From: Dyadobacter chenwenxiniae
GTDB taxonomy: Bacteria; Bacteroidota; Bacteroidia; Cytophagales; Spirosomataceae
Reading direction: 5' to 3'
Assembly: GCF_022869785.1 (NCBI RefSeq)
Contig: NZ_CP094997.1
Location: 7,011,001-7,075,000, forward strand
DNA: 64,000 nt
Each line of letters begins with the position of its first letter. The first letter of the stretch is position 1. This document shows positions 33,835 to 43,111 of this stretch, piece by piece. The notes beneath the pieces are model-generated. The model was not told where the DNA came from. It saw only the letters and a list, made by a program, of their open reading frames with translations, and searched no databases. Both the position numbers and the translations under genes were made by a program.

Positions 33835-35060
33835 ACATTCTCATCATCAATTCAGGAAGCAGCTCGCTTAAATATCAGTTTTTCAAAATGCCCGAGCAAA
33901 AACCGCTTTGTGTCGGGATCATTGAAAGGATAGGAAAAGAAAATTGTTTTATCAGGCATAAAGTGCAGCGGGACGGAGTGGAGAAGCTTACAGAAAAGAC
34001 TTTCTTCGTCAAAGACCATTCCGAAGGCCTTCAAAATGTTGTGCAGTTATTAACCGATCCGGAAACGGGTGTTATTGAAAAGACTGGTGAAATTGAAGTG
34101 ATCGGGCACCGGGTGGTGCATGGAGGCGAAGATTTTACGACGGCTGTTATGGTGACAGATGAAGTGAAAGAAAAAATCCGCTCGCTTTTTTCCCTGGCAC
34201 CATTGCATAATCCTGTTAATTATAAATGCATTGAGATAGCAGAAAAGACTTTTCCGGACGCAAAACAAATTGCCGTTTTCGACACTGCGTTTCATCAATC
34301 CATGCCAGAATACGCATTTCGCTATGCAATTCCCGAGAAATATTATTCAGAAATGCGGATCCGCGCTTACGGGTTTCACGGCACCAGTCACAAGTTTGTC
34401 AGCTCCGCGGCGATGAACTGGTTGCAAAAGCCCGATGCTAAAATCATCAGCATTCATTTAGGAAATGGGTGCAGCATTACTGCCGTCGACGCGGGGAAGT
34501 CGCTGGATACTAGCATGGGTTTTGGTCCTTTGAGCGGACTCATCATGGGAACGCGGTCGGGCGACATTGATCCGTCTGTTATTTTGCATTTGCTTCGGCA
34601 GGAGAAAAAAACACCGGATGAGATGGATGTTTTGCTTAACAAGCAATCGGGCATGATGGGGCTTACAGGCCATAGCGACATGCGTGATGTGCGAAAACTA
34701 CTTGAAATGGGTAATTATGACGCCGAATTAGCCGCGGACATGTTTGCTTACCGCATCAAAAAATACATTGGCTCTTATGCCGCAATATTAAATGGGCTGG
34801 ACGCAGTCATTTTCACCGCTGGCGTAGGCGAGAATGACGCCCTCATGCGTGAGAGGGTCTGCAGGGATATGGAATTTTTAGGTTTGACGATCGATTCCGA
34901 GCGTAACCGGATTAAATCCGATGAGATTAATGAGATTAATACGCCAGAATCCCGTGTAAAAATCCTTGTAGTGCCTACCAATGAGGAGTTTGAGATCGCT
35001 AAACAGAGCTTTGAGTTATTAAGTGAAGAACCGCCATGCGAGCAAATTGAATTGTATTAA
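33831..35060 (+). CDS. ackA: Acetate kinase
   Basis: 409 residues. It converts acetyl phosphate + ADP to acetate + ATP. Family motifs: MNILIINSGSSSLKYQ, HRVVHGGEDF, FDTAFHQSMPEYAFRYAIP, YGFHGTSHKFV, SIHLGNGCSITAVDAGKSLDTSMGF, GTRSGDIDPS, and FTAGVGENDALMRE. ATG 33831 overlaps the pta stop (ATGA) and gives the standard N-terminus; an upstream ATG at 33819 would add four residues. Confidence 0.95.
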   Translation: MNILIINSGSSSLKYQFFKMPEQKPLCVGIIERIGKENCFIRHKVQRDGVEKLTEKTFFVKDHSEGLQNVVQLLTDPETGVIEKTGEIEVIGHRVVHGGEDFTTAVMVTDEVKEKIRSLFSLAPLHNPVNYKCIEIAEKTFPDAKQIAVFDTAFHQSMPEYAFRYAIPEKYYSEMRIRAYGFHGTSHKFVSSAAMNWLQKPDAKIISIHLGNGCSITAVDAGKSLDTSMGFGPLSGLIMGTRSGDIDPSVILHLLRQEKKTPDEMDVLLNKQSGMMGLTGHSDMRDVRKLLEMGNYDAELAADMFAYRIKKYIGSYAAILNGLDAVIFTAGVGENDALMRERVCRDMEFLGLTIDSERNRIKSDEINEINTPESRVKILVVPTNEEFEIAKQSFELLSEEPPCEQIELY

Positions 35061-35088
35061 TCCGATAATTATTAGTTTTAAATTATAG

Positions 35089-35108
35089 TTTTAAATGGTT
35101 GTTTAAAT
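35089..35108 (+). promoter_or_regulatory. Candidate TetR operator upstream of tetR gene
   Basis: TTTTAAATGGTTGTTTAAAT: two TTTAAA half sites six bases apart. The same 20-mer with one change occurs, inverted, before the efflux operon at 35841-35860. A further CATTTAAAATG lies 5 bp downstream. Confidence 0.5.
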
Positions 35109-35212
35109 TAATCATTTAAAATGTTTGCGGAGTAAAAAAAATTGCAGACCTTTGGTTTGTAATTACATTGTGCGTTGAAGACAATCTGACAAAAATTAAA
35201 TAAGACAAGCAA

Positions 35213-35824
35213 GTGAAGTGCATAACAGAAAAAAGCGAGGATAAGATTAAGGAAGCGGCCAGGAGGGTTTTTCTGAAAAAAGGTTTTGACGGAACAACGT
35301 CGAGAGACATTGCCCGCGAAGCGGATATGAACATTGCATTGACCAATTATTATTTTAGAAGTAAGGAGAAGCTGTTTTTAGAAATTTTCAGTGAAGTGCT
35401 GGCGATGTATTTCAACAACACCATTGAGATTTTGAATAAAAGAATCAGCATTAAGGAGAAAATCTCGGAAATGATCGAGCATGATTTTGCGATGATGAAG
35501 AATGAACCGGATATGGTCATTTTCATTATGAACGAGATCCACAAAGAGCCGGATCGCTTGTTTACGAGCATGTTTCATTTCAAGCGGTTGCAGGAAACCT
35601 ATTTTACCCAACAACTGGAAGAAGGCATTGCCAATGGAACGATCAGAGATATGCGGCTCGAAAATCTGCTGCCCCTGATCAAGTGTTCGGTCGAGTTTAT
35701 CTACCTGGCCAAACCTATTCATAAAAAACTGTATAACATGACGGACGAAGGATTTGAGACTTTTGCCGAAACCCAGAAGGAGCACATTAAGGAAATGATT
35801 TGCAGTTATCTGGTTATTGGATAA
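35213..35824 (+). CDS. TetR/AcrR family transcriptional regulator
   Basis: 203 residues. The N-terminal HTH is typical (KIKEAARRVFLKKGFDGTTSRDIAREADMNIALTNYYFRSKEKLFLEIF, residues ~9-58); the remainder is a helical ligand-binding/dimer domain. GTG start at 35213. It directly precedes a TolC-MFP-RND efflux operon on the same strand and shares a near-identical DNA site with it, so it probably represses both its own gene and the pump until a toxic ligand binds. Confidence 0.9.
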   Translation: MKCITEKSEDKIKEAARRVFLKKGFDGTTSRDIAREADMNIALTNYYFRSKEKLFLEIFSEVLAMYFNNTIEILNKRISIKEKISEMIEHDFAMMKNEPDMVIFIMNEIHKEPDRLFTSMFHFKRLQETYFTQQLEEGIANGTIRDMRLENLLPLIKCSVEFIYLAKPIHKKLYNMTDEGFETFAETQKEHIKEMICSYLVIG

Positions 35825-35840
35825 ATTTTTTTTGCCTATC

Positions 35841-35860
35841 ATTTAAACAAACATTTAAAA
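35841..35860 (+). promoter_or_regulatory. Candidate TetR operator upstream of the efflux operon
   Basis: ATTTAAACAAACATTTAAAA, the reverse complement of the site at 35089-35108 with one difference. A partial third half site (AAACATTTA) follows. It ends 23 bp before the TolC-family ATG, so binding would block transcription. Confidence 0.5.
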
Positions 35861-35883
35861 TAAACATTTACTTGAACTAAGCC

Positions 35884-37200
35884 ATGAAATTAAAATTTCA
35901 TATCGCAGCCCTTATGTCTTTTTTGGCCACCGGCAGCATTAAAGCGCAGGAGCATTCGCTGCCGCAACTATTGGAATTAGCCATGAAGAATGATTTTAGC
36001 ATTCAGTCGGCGCAGTTGGAAGAAAGGAAAACCAATGCCAGAATTGATGAGGTAAAATCGGCCCTGCTTCCCAGTGTGAATGTTTCGGGGGATTACAAGC
36101 GTTACTTTAAAATTCCAGGTCAGGTTGTGCCGGCAAGTGCATTTGGCGGACCCGAAGGGCAGTACAGTACATTGGCTTTTGGATTGCCTTACAATCTGTC
36201 AACAACAGCGCAAGTAACTCAGAATCTGTACAATCCATCCGTAAGATATGCACTGAAAGCAGCGAATCTGAATCGGGAGCTTACCTCGTTAAGCACTGTA
36301 AAAACCAAGGAAGATGTAGCTTACAATGTTACAGATGCTTATTACAACTTGGTTACGGTAGTGCAGCAGATGGCTTTTTTAGACAGCAACCTTATTTCGC
36401 TGGATCGCATGTACAAAGTTTCTGATTTGCTTTATCAGAACAAACTGGGCCAACGCGTGGATGTGGACAGGATTTTGATCAACAAAACCACAACAGAAAC
36501 GCAGCTGGCAACATTGAAAGACAATTACAGTCAGCTCGTCAACCTCCTGAAATATTACACCGGGACCCCGCAATCCGATTCGTTGCGTATAGCGATAAAC
36601 GTTAGTGATGTTTCGCTTCCTGTGCAGTCGCAAGATGCCGAATCAAGGCGCACAGATGTGGCTTTAATACAAAAGCAGCGCGATTTGAACGAGTTGCAGG
36701 ACAAGAACATTAAGTCTGGCTTTATCCCGACTGTAAGTGCTTACGGAACAGCAAATATGTCGTTCTACGCCAAAGCAGGGGAGAATTCAACCTTTCAGGA
36801 CGTGCCGGGTTACTGGGCTGGGTTGCAGCTGAACTGGAGTGTTTTTGACGGGATGGCAAGAAGGGCGAAAAGGAGTCAGAACCAGATCGATAACGAGAAA
36901 CTGGGTGTGCAGCTGCGGCAGGTCAAAGAGTCCATAGCCATGGAAGAAGCCAATGCGAGAAACAAATTTGCCGTAGAACAAAGGAATATTAATGCAAAGA
37001 AAGATCAGGTGGCTTTGGCCGGCAGGGTTTACAAACAGATCCAATTACAATTCAAAGAAGGAACGGTTTCGCTGACGGACGTAATTCAAGCAGAAAACAG
37101 CAACCTGGACGCCCAAAGTAATTACCTGACTTCCCTCGTCCAATTGCTGAAAGCCGAACTGGAATGGAAGAAGGCGACCGGCTCATTGATACAAAAATAA
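35884..37200 (+). CDS. TolC-family outer-membrane efflux protein
   Basis: 438 residues with a signal peptide (about residues 1-21, ending KAQ). Two OEP repeats are apparent: long alpha-helical stretches (SIQSAQLEERKTNARIDEVKSALLPSVNVSGDYKRY and the later KSGFIPTVSAYGTANMSFYAK) alternate with beta segments. The C-terminal LKAELEWKKATGSLI helix is typical. It is the outer channel of the tripartite pump encoded by the next two genes, 41 and 21 bp apart. Confidence 0.92.
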   Translation: MKLKFHIAALMSFLATGSIKAQEHSLPQLLELAMKNDFSIQSAQLEERKTNARIDEVKSALLPSVNVSGDYKRYFKIPGQVVPASAFGGPEGQYSTLAFGLPYNLSTTAQVTQNLYNPSVRYALKAANLNRELTSLSTVKTKEDVAYNVTDAYYNLVTVVQQMAFLDSNLISLDRMYKVSDLLYQNKLGQRVDVDRILINKTTTETQLATLKDNYSQLVNLLKYYTGTPQSDSLRIAINVSDVSLPVQSQDAESRRTDVALIQKQRDLNELQDKNIKSGFIPTVSAYGTANMSFYAKAGENSTFQDVPGYWAGLQLNWSVFDGMARRAKRSQNQIDNEKLGVQLRQVKESIAMEEANARNKFAVEQRNINAKKDQVALAGRVYKQIQLQFKEGTVSLTDVIQAENSNLDAQSNYLTSLVQLLKAELEWKKATGSLIQK

Positions 37201-37241
37201 CATACTCAATTACTACTGTACTAAACATTAACATCAAGATT

Positions 37242-38291
37242 ATGAAACGCTTACTTATATTTTTAGCCGTGATTGCTGGCATAGGCCTTACTGCCGCCAA
37301 GTTATTGGACAACAAAGAAAAAACTGCCGCAAAAGTTTACGTTCCCGATGCAGATCCCAAAGTAGGGGTAAAGGTTGCGGTTGCGGAAATGCGGAAATTG
37401 TCGCAAGAAGCATCTTTTTTAGGCTCGTTTACGCCTAACCGGAAAGTTGAAATCCGGCCGCAGGCAGGTGGCGAAATCGTTCGTCTGAACATTCAGGAAG
37501 GTCAATTTGTGAAAGCAGGGCAGTTGATCGCCAAGCTGGACGATGAACAATTGCGTTACCAGATTGAGGCCGCGCAAGTAACATTGGAAGGTTACCAAAA
37601 TGATTTGAAAAGATACGAAGTGCTTGTAAAAGGCGACGCGGTCCCGGCCGTGAACCTGGAGAGAACGCAACTGAGCATCCGCAGCACCGAGGCGCAGATC
37701 AAACAACTGAAAAAACAAGTGGCCAACACCAGCATTATAGCACCGTTTTCGGGCATCGTAACGGCTAAAATGGTTGAAAAAGGCTCTGTTGTGAGCATTG
37801 GAACGCCGATGGCTGAAATTACGGACATTTCACTTTTAAAACTGGTGGTTAACATTCCTGAAAAATCGATCAATGAATTCCGCAATGGCAGAACCATTGG
37901 CATTCAAACGGATGTGTATCCCGACGCCAGTTTCAGCGGAAAAGTGACCATGGTAAGCGCAGAAGGCGACGACGCGCACAATTATCCGGTTGAAATTACG
38001 GTCCAGAATTCACAGAAAAATCCTTTGAAAGCAGGCATGTACGGTTCCATTGCCAATAATGCCGAAGTGAAAGGCGAAGCGCTTGCAATCCCACGTCAGG
38101 CGATTACAGGTTCCGCTAAGCAGCCGCAGGTTTATGTGGTTGAAAATGGTAAGGCAAAGCTGCGCGACGTAGCCATTGGCGCGACGACGAATGAATTTTA
38201 TGAAATTACAAAAGGTCTGAAGGCAGGCGAGCAAGTGGTCACCAGCGGCCAGATCAACCTGCAAAACGGCACTTCGGTCATTGCGCAATAA
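37242..38291 (+). CDS. RND efflux periplasmic adaptor (membrane fusion protein)
   Basis: 349 residues with an N-terminal membrane/signal helix (MKRLLIFLAVIAGIGLTAA). Domains in order: lipoyl half (VEIRPQAGGEIVRLNIQEGQFVKAGQLIAKLDDEQL), alpha-helical hairpin (residues ~90-150), second lipoyl half (IIAPFSGIVTAKMVEKGSVVSIGTPMAEI), beta-barrel and membrane-proximal domain. ATG 37242 is the start; an upstream in-frame ATG lies inside the TolC gene. Links the inner pump to the outer channel. Confidence 0.93.
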   Translation: MKRLLIFLAVIAGIGLTAAKLLDNKEKTAAKVYVPDADPKVGVKVAVAEMRKLSQEASFLGSFTPNRKVEIRPQAGGEIVRLNIQEGQFVKAGQLIAKLDDEQLRYQIEAAQVTLEGYQNDLKRYEVLVKGDAVPAVNLERTQLSIRSTEAQIKQLKKQVANTSIIAPFSGIVTAKMVEKGSVVSIGTPMAEITDISLLKLVVNIPEKSINEFRNGRTIGIQTDVYPDASFSGKVTMVSAEGDDAHNYPVEITVQNSQKNPLKAGMYGSIANNAEVKGEALAIPRQAITGSAKQPQVYVVENGKAKLRDVAIGATTNEFYEITKGLKAGEQVVTSGQINLQNGTSVIAQ

Positions 38292-38312
38292 TCCACATTA
38301 GCCAGAAAAAAC

Positions 38313-41300
38313 ATGAAATTTATTCAAACCATATTAAAACGTCCGTCGATGATCATTGTGCTGTTTGCAGTGCTGATCCTCGGAGGGCTTGTTTCCTACA
38401 CGCAGCTGAATTACATGCTGTTGCCGGAATTCTCAGTGCCAACCATCACCATCACAACGGTTTACCCGGGTGCGGCGCCTACGGAAGTAGAATCCGAAGT
38501 GAGTAAAAAGATCGAGGATGCCGTTTCGGGCCTGGACAACATTAAAGAAGTGACTTCCAAATCTTTGGAAAGTGCATCGCTGGTTATCGTTGAATTTAAA
38601 GCTGGGACGGACATTGACAAAGCTTTGGAAGATGCCCAACGTGATGTAAACAACATGCTGAGCGACTTGCCGGATGACGCGGAAACGCCGTCTCTATCCA
38701 AAATATCGCCCAGCGATCAGCCGATTATGCAGCTGCTGGCAACTTCGAGCCTGCCTAATGAAGTATTTTACCAGCAAGTTGAAGACAAATATTTGCCCAT
38801 ACTAACGCAGATAGAAGGCGTTGCCGAAATCACCATGACCGGTGGCGACCAGCGCGAGATCCGTGTGAATGTGAACAATGATAAGCTCAACTTTTACGGA
38901 TTATCATTATTACAGGTTACGCAGGCCATTAATCAGGCGAATCTCGACTTCCCGACTGGAAAAGTGAAGAGCACAAGCGAAAATATGACATTGCGCCTCG
39001 CCGGAAAGTTTACTTCCATTGATGACATCAGAAATCTGGTCATCACCTCGCCCGTAACAGGCAGCCCCATCCGCGTGGGTGACGTCGCCAACATTACCGA
39101 CGGCCTTACGGACGCAGAAAGCATCAGCCGCTATAATGGGATCAACGGAATTGGATTATTTGTAAAAAAACAATCCGATGCGAATGCGGTTGAGATCAGC
39201 AAATCCATTCAGGCGAAGCTTTCGGAAATAGAGAAAACCAATGTAAAGGACAAAGTGAAATTTGCCATTGCTTACGACAGCAGCATTTTTACGCTGGAAT
39301 CGGTTGAGGCTGTAACCCATGACTTGATCATTGCTGTGATCCTGGTGGCTGCGGTTATGCTTCTGTTCCTGCACAGTTTCAGGAATGCATTCATTGTCAT
39401 GGTTTCCGTTCCGGCATCATTGATCGCAGCTTTCCTTTTCATGTATTTGATGGGTTACTCGCTGAACCTGATGACATTACTGGCCCTTTCACTGGTGATC
39501 GGGATTCTGGTCGATGACTCGATTGTAATTCTCGAGAACATTCAGCGACATCTGGAAATGGGCAAAAACCGCTGGGATGCAACCATTGAAGGGGTTACGG
39601 AAATTGGATTTGCAGCATTGGCGATCACATTGGTAATCGTTGTGGTTTTTGTTCCAATCACATTTGTGAACTCCGTTATTGCCGATTTGCTTCGTCAGTT
39701 CAGCTTAACAGTCGCGTTTGCGACAATGGTCAGCTTGCTGGTAAGTTTCACGCTGACGCCATGGATGACTTCCAAAATGGCACGGATCGAACATCTGGAT
39801 CCGAAAAATCCGGTTCAGGCTTTCTTATTATGGTTTGAAAAAGGCCTTACCAAGATGACCAAGTGGTATCACGGCAGTTTGCAATGGGTTTTGGGTCATA
39901 AGCTGGCATTCTCAGGAATTCTGGTGGCGATATTCGGGATGACGGTTTGGGTAATGAGCTTAGGCATCATTGGTTCTGAATTCGTAGCCGAAGGTGATCA
40001 GGGCAAGTTCTTATTGACTATGAAATTGGACAAAAGTGCCTCATTGCAGCAAAATAACCTTACTTCCAGACAGATAGAAGATTATTTGAGAAAAAAACCT
40101 GAGGTGAAAACGATCTTTGCCAATGTAGGCGGGGCCAGTACAGGCTTGAACAGCTCGGGACAAGGTGAAACAAACCGGACGGAGCTAACCGTAGAATTGA
40201 TCCCTGTTACGGAGCGCGCTAATGCGCAACCAACAGAGGATTACATGCTTGCAGTGCGAAAGGAATTGGAACAGAAGTTTGCAGGAGTGGAATTCAATTC
40301 AGCGGCCGTAGGGATGGTCAACTCAGGCACGTCTCCCATCGAAATTTTCCTAAGTGGGGATGATTTGGATAAAATCCTTGCATCCGCAAACGACCTTGCC
40401 AACAGATTGAGAAAAACACCGGGCGCAAATGACGTGAATGTGTCCGTTGAAGCCGGTAATCCCGAAGTGCGCGTGGAAATAGACCGTGAAAAAATGGCGA
40501 AGCTTGGCCTCGACATCCAGACAGTAGGCGCTACTATGCAGAATGCATTTGCCGGAAATGATGATTCAAAATATCGCGATGGCGGTGAAGATTATGAGAT
40601 CCGCATCATGCTGGACGCATTCGATCGCAAGAACCCGGATGATGTTAAGAATATTAACTTTTACAGTCCGGCAGCCAAGCGTCCGGTCCGTCTGGCGGAG
40701 TTCGCAAACGTGAGTTTAAGTAACGGCCCGTCGATTGTGGAGCGGAAAAACCGTCGTTCATCCGTGACGGTAACCGCTAATACATTAGGAATTGGATCAG
40801 GAACATTGGTGAGCAATATTCAGCAGGGGTTAGTGGAGAAGCCACTTCCGTCTGACGTGACGCTGACCTGGGGCGGTGACGCAAAAAATCAGAGCGAAGG
40901 GTTCGGGTCACTCGGTCTGGCGATGCTTGCAGGGTTGGTTTTGGTATACTTTATCATGGTGTTGCTGTACGACAGTTTTGTTTATCCGCTGGTGGTGTTG
41001 TTCTCCATCCCGGTGGCCGTTGTCGGAGCGCTTCTGGCACTCGCATTGTCGTCGTCAAACATTGGTATTTTTGCCCTTTTGGGGATGCTGATGCTGATCG
41101 GGCTTGTAGTTAAAAATGCAATTCTGATCGTTGACTTTGCCAATCAGCAGAAAGAGCTTGGCGTGCCGTTCAGACATGCCATTCTGATTGCGGGGGAAGA
41201 GCGTCTTCGTCCGATTCTGATGACAACCATTGCCATGGTGATCGGAATGGTGCCCATTGCAACGGCAACAGGCGCAGGTGCAGAATGGAAAAATTCGCTG

Positions 41301-41459
41301 GCATGGGTTTTAATAGGCGGGCTTACAAGTTCAATGCTTTTAACCATTTATCTCGTGCCAATGATGTATTATCTGGTCGACAGGGCTGCTGAAAAATGGG
41401 CGTCGTTCAGATTCCGTTCTGGCACGGTAACCAAAAGTATAGTGGTGGAGGAAGCCTAG
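38313..41459 (+). CDS. RND multidrug efflux permease (AcrB/HAE1 family)
   Basis: 1048 residues, normal for the family. Twelve transmembrane segments in the 1+5 / 1+5 pattern with two large periplasmic loops. TM4 holds the proton-relay pair in LSLVIGILVDDSIVILENIQRH; the second half has LVYFIMVLLYDSFVYPLVVLFSIPVAVVGAL and GLVVKNAILIVDFANQ. Powers drug or lipid export by proton influx. Substrate unknown. Last gene of the TetR-controlled operon. Confidence 0.95.
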   Translation: MKFIQTILKRPSMIIVLFAVLILGGLVSYTQLNYMLLPEFSVPTITITTVYPGAAPTEVESEVSKKIEDAVSGLDNIKEVTSKSLESASLVIVEFKAGTDIDKALEDAQRDVNNMLSDLPDDAETPSLSKISPSDQPIMQLLATSSLPNEVFYQQVEDKYLPILTQIEGVAEITMTGGDQREIRVNVNNDKLNFYGLSLLQVTQAINQANLDFPTGKVKSTSENMTLRLAGKFTSIDDIRNLVITSPVTGSPIRVGDVANITDGLTDAESISRYNGINGIGLFVKKQSDANAVEISKSIQAKLSEIEKTNVKDKVKFAIAYDSSIFTLESVEAVTHDLIIAVILVAAVMLLFLHSFRNAFIVMVSVPASLIAAFLFMYLMGYSLNLMTLLALSLVIGILVDDSIVILENIQRHLEMGKNRWDATIEGVTEIGFAALAITLVIVVVFVPITFVNSVIADLLRQFSLTVAFATMVSLLVSFTLTPWMTSKMARIEHLDPKNPVQAFLLWFEKGLTKMTKWYHGSLQWVLGHKLAFSGILVAIFGMTVWVMSLGIIGSEFVAEGDQGKFLLTMKLDKSASLQQNNLTSRQIEDYLRKKPEVKTIFANVGGASTGLNSSGQGETNRTELTVELIPVTERANAQPTEDYMLAVRKELEQKFAGVEFNSAAVGMVNSGTSPIEIFLSGDDLDKILASANDLANRLRKTPGANDVNVSVEAGNPEVRVEIDREKMAKLGLDIQTVGATMQNAFAGNDDSKYRDGGEDYEIRIMLDAFDRKNPDDVKNINFYSPAAKRPVRLAEFANVSLSNGPSIVERKNRRSSVTVTANTLGIGSGTLVSNIQQGLVEKPLPSDVTLTWGGDAKNQSEGFGSLGLAMLAGLVLVYFIMVLLYDSFVYPLVVLFSIPVAVVGALLALALSSSNIGIFALLGMLMLIGLVVKNAILIVDFANQQKELGVPFRHAILIAGEERLRPILMTTIAMVIGMVPIATATGAGAEWKNSLAWVLIGGLTSSMLLTIYLVPMMYYLVDRAAEKWASFRFRSGTVTKSIVVEEA

Positions 41460-41469
41460 CTAGGATAAA

Positions 41470-41599
41470 CGTTAACATGAAAAAATTCCTGTTTGAAAAA
41501 GTTCCCAATTTTGAAAAACTGAAAGTCAACTGCGTCAGAACTTGACAATTTAAGAGCTGAATGGGGAAAAAATGCAAAAAGATTTTTTTCATGTTAACG
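41470..41599. repeat. 130-bp element with 16-bp terminal inverted repeats
   Basis: CGTTAACATGAAAAAA at 41470-41485 is repeated as its exact reverse complement at 41584-41599. The 98 bp between shows no similarity of the two halves and no gene beyond 22 codons. It could be a small non-autonomous mobile element or a large hairpin end signal of the efflux operon. No clear target duplication. It fills much of the 446-bp gap before the spt gene; the remainder (41600-41905) holds one promoter element and an untranslated leader. Confidence 0.55.
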
Positions 41600-41661
41600 G
41601 TAAAATGCAAAATGAATAGGCAGTTTGATGAACTAGTATGGCAGGTATCGGGTTTACCTTT

Positions 41662-41669
41662 TAACTTTG
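41662..41669 (+). promoter_or_regulatory. -7 promoter element upstream of the sphingolipid genes
   Basis: TAACTTTG fits TAnnTTTG. No clear -33 match. If used, the leader to ATG 41906 is about 230 nt and includes a short GGCT-TGAA-AGCC hairpin near 41846-41857. Confidence 0.4.
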
Positions 41670-41905
41670 AATGCCAGTAAAGAATTTCCGGTAAATTGTT
41701 ACGTCCGGATCGTAGTTTAAGAACAGGTTAAAAGAAGGCGCGGGAAGCCAAACTGACATTTTTATCAAACTCAAGTTCTAAAAATTTTAGCATGGAAAAT
41801 AATCACTACAATACCAACTGATCGCTCTGATCACCCCTCAGCCTCGGCTTGAAAGCCACCAGGCACCCCACTAAAAGAAGCTGTTGATTCTGACATTAAT
41901 TACTT

Positions 41906-43111
41906 ATGGGTAAAAAATTAAATAAGCGCATCGCCGAATTTAAAGACGCGGCTATCATTAGATCCAAAGGTCTTTATCCTTACTTCCGCCCCATCGAATC
42001 CGGGCAAGACACGGAAGTTATCATCAATGGAAAGCCGGTCCTTATGTTCGGATCGAACTCATATCTGGGCCTGACCTCGCATCCTTACATTATTGAGATG
42101 TCTCAAAAAGCGGTGCAAAAATATGGAAGCGGATGTGCCGGATCCCGGTTCCTGAACGGAACGCTGGACATTCACGAAGAACTGGAAAGAAGGCTTGCCC
42201 TTTACACAGGAAAAGAAGCTTCGGTGCTTTTCAGCACAGGTTACCAGGCGAATCTTGGTGCATTGTCAAGCCTTACCGGCCGCAATGATTACCTGATCCT
42301 CGACGAGAGCGACCACGCCTCCATCATTGACGGCAGCCGTTTGTCTTTTTCAAAAGTGATCAAGTATGCGCACAATGATATGAAAGACCTCAGGAAGAAA
42401 CTAAGCCTTTTGCCTGAAGAAGCCGTGAAGCTTATTGCAACAGACGGTATTTTCAGCATGGAAGGCGACATTGTTAAACTTCCTGAACTGAATGCGATTG
42501 CAGAAGAATTTGATGCCTCGGTGTTGGTGGACGACGCACACAGCTTGGGCGTAATTGGCAAGAACGGCGCAGGAACAGCATCCTACTTCGGACTGACGGA
42601 AACGACAGATTTGATCATGGGAACATTCAGTAAATCACTCGCTTCACTGGGCGGCTTTATTGCCGGAGATGCAGCAACAATCGATTATCTGAAACACCGC
42701 GCACGTTCGCTGATGTTCAGCGCCAGCATGACGCCGGCCGCAGTGGGCAGCACATTGGCAGCATTGGATATCATTGAATCAGAGCCGCATCACATTGAGC
42801 GTCTTTGGGCCAACACCAGATATGCCAAAGAATTGTTATTGGTTAATGGATTTGATTTGGGTAAAACCGAAAGTCCGATCCTGCCGGTTTACATCCGTGA
42901 TAACGAAAAAACATTCCTGATGACCAAGCTGTTGCAGGAAGACGGCGTTTTCGTCAATCCGGTTGTTTCGCCAGCGGTTCGTCCGGAACATTCATTGATC
43001 CGCTTCTCCCTGATGGCGACGCACACTTTCAGTCAGATCGAAGAAGCAGTTGATAAAATGACAAAAATTTATCGTCAGATCTGTCCGGAAGCGGTTACCG
43101 CAAAACTATGA
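41906..43111 (+). CDS. spt: Serine palmitoyltransferase (alpha-oxoamine synthase)
   Basis: 401 residues. PLP enzyme condensing serine with a long-chain acyl-CoA/ACP to 3-ketosphinganine, the first step of sphingolipid synthesis. Motifs: FGSNSYLGLTSHP, GSGCAGSRFLNGTLDIHEELE, DESDHASIIDG (H137 stacks on PLP), VDDAHSLGVIG and the Schiff-base Lys243 in MGTFSKSLASLGGF. The family also includes KBL and BioF; linkage to ceramide-type genes downstream, and absence of bio or tdh genes, favours Spt. ATGA overlap with the next gene. Confidence 0.88.
   Translation: MGKKLNKRIAEFKDAAIIRSKGLYPYFRPIESGQDTEVIINGKPVLMFGSNSYLGLTSHPYIIEMSQKAVQKYGSGCAGSRFLNGTLDIHEELERRLALYTGKEASVLFSTGYQANLGALSSLTGRNDYLILDESDHASIIDGSRLSFSKVIKYAHNDMKDLRKKLSLLPEEAVKLIATDGIFSMEGDIVKLPELNAIAEEFDASVLVDDAHSLGVIGKNGAGTASYFGLTETTDLIMGTFSKSLASLGGFIAGDAATIDYLKHRARSLMFSASMTPAAVGSTLAALDIIESEPHHIERLWANTRYAKELLLVNGFDLGKTESPILPVYIRDNEKTFLMTKLLQEDGVFVNPVVSPAVRPEHSLIRFSLMATHTFSQIEEAVDKMTKIYRQICPEAVTAKL

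Noticed and set aside
30692..35060. ApbE-pta-ackA as one dedicated operon for flavin-based energy metabolism
   Set aside because: Gaps are short but no Rnf or Nqr genes are present; pta-ackA is a standard pair and ApbE appears unrelated.
35884..41459. Efflux operon as recently acquired DNA
   Set aside because: Base composition by eye and gene order match the surroundings, and no mobile gene or attachment site is seen; the nearby 130-bp element alone is not enough.
41470..41540. Short frame starting at the ATG inside the inverted repeat (22 codons)
   Set aside because: Too short, no ribosome site, and the ATG is part of the terminal repeat.
41407..41610. 67-residue minus-strand frame after the RND gene
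   Set aside because: It overlaps the 3' end of the permease gene and the inverted-repeat element, and its sequence has no gene-like features.
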